From an uncultured Rhodoferax sp. (GTDB lineage: Bacteria; Pseudomonadota; Gammaproteobacteria; Burkholderiales; Burkholderiaceae_C): a stretch of DNA of 64,000 bases. Location of the stretch: positions 1 to 64,000 of the forward strand of contig NZ_CAMIHB010000012.1 in NCBI RefSeq assembly GCF_946221635.1. Direction: 5' to 3'. Below the pieces are notes generated by a model. That model did no database searches, had not been told where the DNA came from, and saw only the letters and a list, made by a program, of their open reading frames with translations. The translations under genes and the position numbers were made by a program. This document shows positions 58,832 to 64,000 of the stretch, one piece after another (the stretch's first letter is position 1; every line of letters starts with the position of its first letter).

Positions 58832-60709
58832 ATGAAAACCCAACGATTGACGATGGCCCAGGCGCTGGTCAAGCACCTGGCGGCTCTTCGTGTGGAGGTG
58901 GAGCACCTCGATGGCAGCACCTCCGTGCAACCCTATTGTGGAGGCGTGTTCACCATCTTTGGTCACGGCAACGTGGCGGGCCTGGGCGAAGCCCTGGTGG
59001 CCGAGCGCGAACAACTCAAGACCTTCCGCGCCCATAACGAGCAGACCATGGCGCACGCCGCCATTGCCTTCTCCAAGGCGCAGTTCCGCCAACGCATCAT
59101 GGCGGTCAGTACCAGCATCGGTCCCGGTGCCACCAATCTGGTCACGGCCGCTGCGGTGGCCCATGTGAACCGCCTGCCGGTGCTGCTGCTGCCGGGCGAC
59201 ATCTTTGCCACCCGCCGCCCAGATCCGGTGCTGCAACAGATCGAGAACTTTGCGCAAGGCGACAACAGTGCCAGTGACTGCTTCCGCCCCGTGGTGCGCT
59301 ACTTCGACCGTCTGACGCGACCCGAACAGATTCTCACCGCCTTGCCCCGCGCCATCCAGATGATGACGGACCCGGCCAACTGCGGCCCGGCCTGCCTCTC
59401 GCTGCCGCAGGACGTGCAGACCATGGCGTTCGACTGCCCCGAGGAGTTTCTGAACCCCGGTGTGCTGCATTGGCGCCGCCCGCCGGCCGATGCACGCGAG
59501 TTGGCCCAGGCCATCGCGCTGCTGCGCGGCGCCAAGCGTCCCCTCATCGTGGCCGGTGGCGGGGTGCTCTACAGCCAGGCGTGGGCAGCCTTGCGTGCTT
59601 TTGTGGAGGCGCACGGCGTCCCCGTGGTCGAGTCGCATGGCGGCAAGAGCAGCCTGCCCTGGGACCATGCACTGAACCTGGGGGCCATCGGTGTGGACGG
59701 CGTCTCCGCGGCCAATGAGCTGGCACGCGAGGCTGACGTGGTCTTTGCCGTGGGGACCCGTCTGCAGGACTTCACCACCGGATCGCACGCGCTATTCCCC
59801 AGCGCCAAGCTCCTGAGTCTCAATGTGCAACCCTATGACGCCGGCAAGTGGAGCGGGACCGCGCTGGTGGCCGATGCCCGCGTGGGGCTGGGCCAGCTGG
59901 AAACCGGTCTGCAGGGCTGGGCCGCCGACGCCGCATGGACCGCGCGCGCCAAGCAACTGGCCCAGGCCAGCAACGAACGCATCACCGCGCTGACCCGCAA
60001 TGTGCCCAAGGACGTGTTGCCCTACGACGCCGAGGTGATCGGCGCCGTGCGTGATTCCGCTGCCGAGCTGGGCCTGGACAGCGGCACGCGGGACGTGGCC
60101 CTGTGCGCCGCGGGAACGCTGCCGGCCGAGTTGCACAAGCTCTGGCGCGCCAGCCTGCCCGGCAATTACCACATGGAATACGGCTATTCCTGCATGGGCT
60201 ATGAAGTGGCCGGTGGCCTGGGCGTCAAGATGGCACGGCCGGACCAGGAGAGCATCGTCTTTGTGGGCGATGGCTCCTACATGATGGCCAACTCCGAGCT
60301 GGCCACCTCGGTGCTGTTGGGCCAGAAGATGATTGTGGTGGTGCTGGACAACCGCGGTTATGGCTGCATTGAGCGCCTGCAACGGAAAACCGGCAGTCCC
60401 AGCTTCAACAACATGCTGGACGACTGTGTGCCCGAAGGCGGTGAGCGCAGCACCATCGACTTCGCCATGCACGCCCGCAGCATGGGCGCCGACGCGGTGC
60501 ATGTGAAGGATGTAGCCGAACTCAAAGCGGCCATGGTGCAGGCGCGCCGGGCCAAGCGTACCCAGGTCATCGTGATCGACACCACCCACACCCGCACCAC
60601 CGACGGTGGCTGCTGGTGGGAGGTGGCCATCCCTGAGGTGTCGACGCGCAGCGAAGTGCGCGCGGCCTACGCCGACTATGCCCAGGCCCAGACGCAGCAA
60701 CGCGTTTGA
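58832..60709 (+). CDS. iolD: 3D-(3,5/4)-trihydroxycyclohexane-1,2-dione hydrolase
   Basis: ThDP-dependent hydrolase that opens the inositol ring at the diketone stage. The 625-residue product has EREQLKTFRAHNEQTMAHAAIAFSKAQFR at the N-terminus, the ThDP-binding motif GDGSYMMANSELATSVLLGQKMIVVVLDN, and typical PPase-like ends. It follows iolC by 20 bases and is followed by iolE. Confidence 0.96.
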   Translation: MKTQRLTMAQALVKHLAALRVEVEHLDGSTSVQPYCGGVFTIFGHGNVAGLGEALVAEREQLKTFRAHNEQTMAHAAIAFSKAQFRQRIMAVSTSIGPGATNLVTAAAVAHVNRLPVLLLPGDIFATRRPDPVLQQIENFAQGDNSASDCFRPVVRYFDRLTRPEQILTALPRAIQMMTDPANCGPACLSLPQDVQTMAFDCPEEFLNPGVLHWRRPPADARELAQAIALLRGAKRPLIVAGGGVLYSQAWAALRAFVEAHGVPVVESHGGKSSLPWDHALNLGAIGVDGVSAANELAREADVVFAVGTRLQDFTTGSHALFPSAKLLSLNVQPYDAGKWSGTALVADARVGLGQLETGLQGWAADAAWTARAKQLAQASNERITALTRNVPKDVLPYDAEVIGAVRDSAAELGLDSGTRDVALCAAGTLPAELHKLWRASLPGNYHMEYGYSCMGYEVAGGLGVKMARPDQESIVFVGDGSYMMANSELATSVLLGQKMIVVVLDNRGYGCIERLQRKTGSPSFNNMLDDCVPEGGERSTIDFAMHARSMGADAVHVKDVAELKAAMVQARRAKRTQVIVIDTTHTRTTDGGCWWEVAIPEVSTRSEVRAAYADYAQAQTQQRV

Positions 60710-60748
60710 GCCCTTCCCCTATTTTTGTGAACGAATGAAAGAACCGAT

Positions 60749-61675
60749 ATGAGCTGGAATGTCCGCATTGGCATCAACCCCCTGTCCTGGATGAATGACG
60801 ACCTGCCCTCCCTGGGTGGCGAAACCCCTCTGGAAACCGCGCTGAAAGAAGGCAAGGAGATTGGCTACGAAGGCTTCGAGCTGGGGAACAAGTTTCCCAA
60901 GGACGGCCCGGGCCTCAAGGCCAAGCTCGACGAGTTCGGCCTGGCCTGCGTGTCGGGCTGGTATTCCGGCTTTCTGGCCGAGGTAGACGCCGGTCAGACC
61001 AACGCACAGGCCGTGGCTGCCGAGATCGAGCGTTGCAAGGCCCACATGGCCAAGCTGCAGTTCAACGGCGTGAAGGTCGTCGTCTATGGGGAATGCGCGG
61101 GTACCGTGCAGGGCCAGATCGATACCCCCGTGTCCAAGCGGCCCCAGTTTGCCAGCGAGGCCCTGTGGCAGGGCTACGCCGAGCGCCTCAATGCGTTTGG
61201 TGAACATTTGCTCCAGACCTACGGCATCAAGCTCGCCTACCACCACCATATGGGCGCCTACGTGGAGTCCCCCGCCGACGTGGACAAGCTCATGCAGCTC
61301 ACCGACCCGGCCAAGGTCTTCCTGCTGTTCGACACCGGCCACGCCTATTTTGGTGGCGCTGCCGATCCCGTAGCGTTGCTCAAGAAACACGTCAAGCGTG
61401 TGGTGCATGTGCACTGCAAGGATGTGCGCACCCCCGTCATTGCCCAGGCCCGCAACGACGGCTGGAGCTTTCTCAATGGCGTCATCAACGGCACCTTCAC
61501 CGTGCCCGGCGACGGCAGCATCGATTACGCCGCCGCACTCAAGGTGCTGCGCGATTCAGGCTATGAAGGCTGGCTGGTGGTGGAAGCCGAACAGGACCCT
61601 GCCGTGGCCCCCAGCTACCAGTACGCCAAGAAGGGTTTCGAGACCCTGAGCGGCCTGGTCAAGAGCTTGGCCTGA
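60749..61675 (+). CDS. iolE: Inosose dehydratase
   Basis: Dehydrates 2-keto-myo-inositol to the diketone substrate of IolD. The 308-residue TIM barrel starts VRIGINPLSWMNDDLPSLGG and has GYEGFELGNKFPKDG, LAYHHHMGAYVESPADVD, FDTGHAYFGGAADP and HVHCKDVRTPV with metal-binding residues. It is the canonical IolE, in contrast to the paralogs elsewhere in the window. Confidence 0.95.
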   Translation: MSWNVRIGINPLSWMNDDLPSLGGETPLETALKEGKEIGYEGFELGNKFPKDGPGLKAKLDEFGLACVSGWYSGFLAEVDAGQTNAQAVAAEIERCKAHMAKLQFNGVKVVVYGECAGTVQGQIDTPVSKRPQFASEALWQGYAERLNAFGEHLLQTYGIKLAYHHHMGAYVESPADVDKLMQLTDPAKVFLLFDTGHAYFGGAADPVALLKKHVKRVVHVHCKDVRTPVIAQARNDGWSFLNGVINGTFTVPGDGSIDYAAALKVLRDSGYEGWLVVEAEQDPAVAPSYQYAKKGFETLSGLVKSLA

Positions 61676-61691
61676 CACAGGAGCCCAGACC

Positions 61692-62510
61692 ATGGTCAGC
61701 CCCCTCTTAGCCAAGGCCGCGCCCACGGGCCGCGAAATTGTCAACGTCACGCCCGAGCGTGCGGGCTGGACGCACGTGGGCTTCCGCGCCGTGCGCCTGG
61801 AAGCCGGTGCTACAGAAATCGTAGCTACCGGCGCACGTGAATTGTGCGTTGTGGTGCTTACAGGCGTTGTAGATGTGACGGTGGACGGTATCACCTACGC
61901 CAACCTGGGCACGCGCGACAGCGTGTTCGATGATGTGTCGCCCGCAGCCGTCTATGTGCCTGCCGGCAAGACCGTGACGGTGCGCGCCGTGCGCGATGCC
62001 GAAGTGGGTCTGTGCACTGCGCCCACCGATGGCAAAAACCGCCCCGTGCGTGTGATCGACCCCGCCACCATGCGCCGCAGCGTGCGCGGCAAGGGCACCA
62101 ACACCCGCTATGTCTGCGACATCCTGCCGCACGACGACCCCACGGCCGCCCACCTGCTGGTGGTGGAGGTGATGACGCCGGCCAGCCACAGCAGCAGCTA
62201 CCCGCCCCACAAGCACGACGTGGAGCAGCCGCCGGTCGAGACCCTGCTCGAAGAAACCTATTACCACCGCCTCAACCCACCGCAGGGCTTTGCCTTCCAG
62301 CGCGTCTACACCGACGACCGCAGCATCGATGAGGCCTGCGCGGTGGAGAACCACGACGTGGTCATGGTGCCCAAGGGTTACCACCCCGTGGTGGCGCCGC
62401 ACGGCTACGACTCCTACTACCTCAACGTCATGGCGGGTCCGAACCGCTTCTGGGTCTTTAAGAACGACCCGGCCCATGAATGGATGCTGGCCCCCACCGC
62501 CAACACCTGA
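61692..62510 (+). CDS. iolB: 5-deoxy-glucuronate isomerase
   Basis: Isomerises 5-deoxyglucuronate to 5-dehydro-2-deoxygluconate. The 272-residue cupin-like protein shows VCDILPHDDPTAAHLLVVEVMTPASHSSSYPPHKHD with metal histidines, ETYYHRLNPPQGFAFQRVYTDDRSIDEACAVENHDVVMVPKGYHPV and the ending WVFKNDPAHEWM. A partial repeat copy lies at residues about 40-49. Seventeen bases separate it from iolE. Confidence 0.95.
   Translation: MVSPLLAKAAPTGREIVNVTPERAGWTHVGFRAVRLEAGATEIVATGARELCVVVLTGVVDVTVDGITYANLGTRDSVFDDVSPAAVYVPAGKTVTVRAVRDAEVGLCTAPTDGKNRPVRVIDPATMRRSVRGKGTNTRYVCDILPHDDPTAAHLLVVEVMTPASHSSSYPPHKHDVEQPPVETLLEETYYHRLNPPQGFAFQRVYTDDRSIDEACAVENHDVVMVPKGYHPVVAPHGYDSYYLNVMAGPNRFWVFKNDPAHEWMLAPTANT
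61809..61838 (+). repeat. Dispersed in-gene repeat, copy H (partial)
   Basis: GCTACAGAAATCG, then TAGCTACCGGCGCACGTGA: the left 30 bases of the family. It lies in iolB in the same frame as most copies (A-T-E-I-V-A-T-G-A-R). Confidence 0.5.
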
Positions 62511-62531
62511 TCCCTTTTTAAGAAACACTGC

Positions 62532-64000
62532 ATGTCACAAGTTACCGCCATCTCCCACTACATCCGCGGCCAGGTCACCCCCGGCACCAGCGGCCGCGCC
62601 CAGGATGTCTTCAACCCCGCCACCGGCCGGGTGACGGGCTCCGTCGCCCTGGCCAATGCGGCCGAGGTCCATGCCGCCGTGGCCGCTGCGCAGGCCGCCT
62701 TCCCCAAGTGGGCCGATACACCGCCCATCCGTCGCGCACGCATCCTGTTCAACTTTCTGCAGTTGCTCAATGACCACAAGGACGCGCTGGCCCGCATGAT
62801 CACTGCCGAACACGGCAAGGTGTTCACCGACGCGCAGGGTGAGGTGTCGCGCGGCATCGACATTGTGGAATTTGCCTGCGGCATCCCGCAATTGCTCAAG
62901 GGCGACTTCACCGACCAGGTCTCCACCGGCATCGACAACTGGACCCTGCGCCAGCCGCTGGGCGTGGTGGCCGGTATCACGCCCTTCAACTTCCCGGTCA
63001 TGGTGCCGGCCTGGATGTTCCCGGTGGCCATTGCTGCCGGCAACACCTTTGTGCTCAAGCCCAGCCCGATCGACCCGTCTCCCAGCCTCTACATAGCCGA
63101 TTTGCTCAAGCAAGCCGGCCTGCCCGATGGCGTGTTCAACGTGGTGCAGGGCGACAAGGACGCCGTGGATGCCCTGCTGGTGCACCCCGATGTGAAGGCG
63201 GTGAGCTTTGTGGGCTCCACGCCCATTGCCAACTACATCTACGAGACCGGTGCCCACCACGGCAAGCGCGTGCAGGCCCTGGGCGGCGCCAAGAACCACA
63301 TGGTGGTCATGCCCGATGCAGATGTGGACCAGGTGGTGGATGCCCTCATCGGCGCCGGCTACGGCTCCGCCGGTGAGCGCTGCATGGCCATCAGCGTGGC
63401 CGTGCTGGTGGGCGATGTGGCCGACAAGGTCATCCCCAAACTGCTGGAGCGCACCAAGACGCTCAAGGTGCTCAACGGCACCAACCTCGCCGCCGAGATG
63501 GGCCCCATCGTCACGAAGGCTGCGCACGCCCGCATCAGCGGCTACATCGATCTGGGCGTGCAAGAAGGTGCCACGCTGCTGGCGGATGGTCGCGGCTTTG
63601 ACGGCAACACGGCCGGTGAAGGTTGTGGCGATGGCTTCTGGCTGGGCGGCACACTGTTTGACCACGTGACCCCCGAGATGCGCATCTACAAGGAAGAAAT
63701 CTTCGGTCCGGTGCTCGCCTGCGTGCGCGTGCCCGACTTTGCCAAGGCGCTGCAGCTCATCAACGACCACGAGTTCGGCAACGGCGTGGCCTGCTTCACC
63801 CGCGACGGCAACGTGGCGCGCGAATTCAGCCGCCGCGTGCAGGTGGGTATGGTGGGCATCAATGTGCCGATTCCCGTGCCCATGGCCTGGCATGGTTTCG
63901 GGGGCTGGAAGAAGAGCCTGTTTGGCGACATGCATGCCTATGGCGAAGAGGGCGTGCGCTTCTACACCAAGCAAAAGTCCATCATGCAGCGCTGGCCCGA
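62532..64000 (+). CDS. mmsA: Methylmalonate-semialdehyde dehydrogenase (CoA acylating), 3' end off the window
   Basis: Last enzyme of the inositol pathway (IolA), turning malonate semialdehyde into acetyl-CoA and CO2. The visible 489 residues are nearly complete: GVVAGITPFNFPVMVPAWMFPVAIAAGNTFVLKPSP, VGSTPIANYIYE, the catalytic cysteine in GSAGERCMA (near residue 284), KEEIFGPVLACVRV and the C-terminal VRFYTKQKSIMQRWP. The frame runs off the right edge, so only the last few residues are lost. Confidence 0.97.
   Translation, partial: MSQVTAISHYIRGQVTPGTSGRAQDVFNPATGRVTGSVALANAAEVHAAVAAAQAAFPKWADTPPIRRARILFNFLQLLNDHKDALARMITAEHGKVFTDAQGEVSRGIDIVEFACGIPQLLKGDFTDQVSTGIDNWTLRQPLGVVAGITPFNFPVMVPAWMFPVAIAAGNTFVLKPSPIDPSPSLYIADLLKQAGLPDGVFNVVQGDKDAVDALLVHPDVKAVSFVGSTPIANYIYETGAHHGKRVQALGGAKNHMVVMPDADVDQVVDALIGAGYGSAGERCMAISVAVLVGDVADKVIPKLLERTKTLKVLNGTNLAAEMGPIVTKAAHARISGYIDLGVQEGATLLADGRGFDGNTAGEGCGDGFWLGGTLFDHVTPEMRIYKEEIFGPVLACVRVPDFAKALQLINDHEFGNGVACFTRDGNVAREFSRRVQVGMVGINVPIPVPMAWHGFGGWKKSLFGDMHAYGEEGVRFYTKQKSIMQRWP

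Noticed and set aside
1..64000. tRNA, rRNA, CRISPR, insertion sequences and prophage genes
   Set aside because: None seen in any part of the window.

Overview
The window is about 64 kb of GC-rich DNA from a beta-proteobacterium, most likely of the family Comamonadaceae (Acidovorax/Rhodoferax/Variovorax type). I infer this from the cytochrome oxidase gene order with the small assembly protein, DUF2970 and DUF2909 genes, from a perfect CIRCE element in front of rpoH, and from a short dispersed repeat that lies inside coding sequences. The genus cannot be fixed from the sequence alone. No rRNA, tRNA, insertion sequence, prophage or CRISPR array was seen.

Layout. 1-7138 is an aa3-type cytochrome c oxidase cluster: ctaD 3' end, small assembly protein, ctaG, DUF2970, ctaE, DUF2909 (opposite strand), SURF1, a SCO-like protein, ctaA (heme A synthase), ctaB (heme O synthase) and a SCO lipoprotein. 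7145-11037 holds a Bug/TctC solute-binding protein, rpoH behind a CIRCE operator, and an acyl-CoA synthetase. 11338-18914 holds an isochorismatase-DUF1272-EamA-GlxA operon, two tandem periplasmic binding proteins, a Bcr/CflA efflux pump with an NlpC/P60 lipoprotein, and a MerR-flavin reductase-carboxymuconolactone decarboxylase operon. 19076-21131 is imuA-imuB behind a LexA box. 21136-33135 is a mixed block: a collagen-like/propeller lipoprotein, a beta-barrel, a very large BTAD-AAA regulator, DUF1993, a PEP-CTERM protein, a thioesterase, a patatin, an Lrp-EamA pair, an SDR and a receiver protein. 33236-36382 is dnaE2 behind a second LexA box. 36398-38547 holds a beta-barrel, a receiver-CheX protein and a CheY-like protein.

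38569-64000 is one large inositol catabolism region. It contains the core pathway iolG, iolC (fused to a DUF2090 aldolase-like domain), iolD, iolE, iolB and mmsA/iolA (runs off the end), and a ribose-type ABC importer. It also has two extra Gfo/Idh/MocA dehydrogenases and four extra TIM-barrel isomerase-like proteins (one of them IolH). There is a RpiR-type regulator and three LacI-type regulators. Embedded in it is a three-part module resembling MocD, MocE and MocF of rhizobial rhizopine catabolism: a membrane desaturase-fold oxygenase, a Rieske ferredoxin and a ferredoxin reductase. I infer that this module removes O-methyl groups from methylated inositols and feeds inositol into the pathway. 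Similar A/T-rich GAAA...TTTC sites lie in four of the promoters, suggesting that the RpiR regulator coordinates them.

The most unusual structural signal is a dispersed repeat of about 50 bp with at least eight copies in the window, all inside genes. Two copies supply signal peptides and five lie in the SOS mutagenesis genes imuB and dnaE2.
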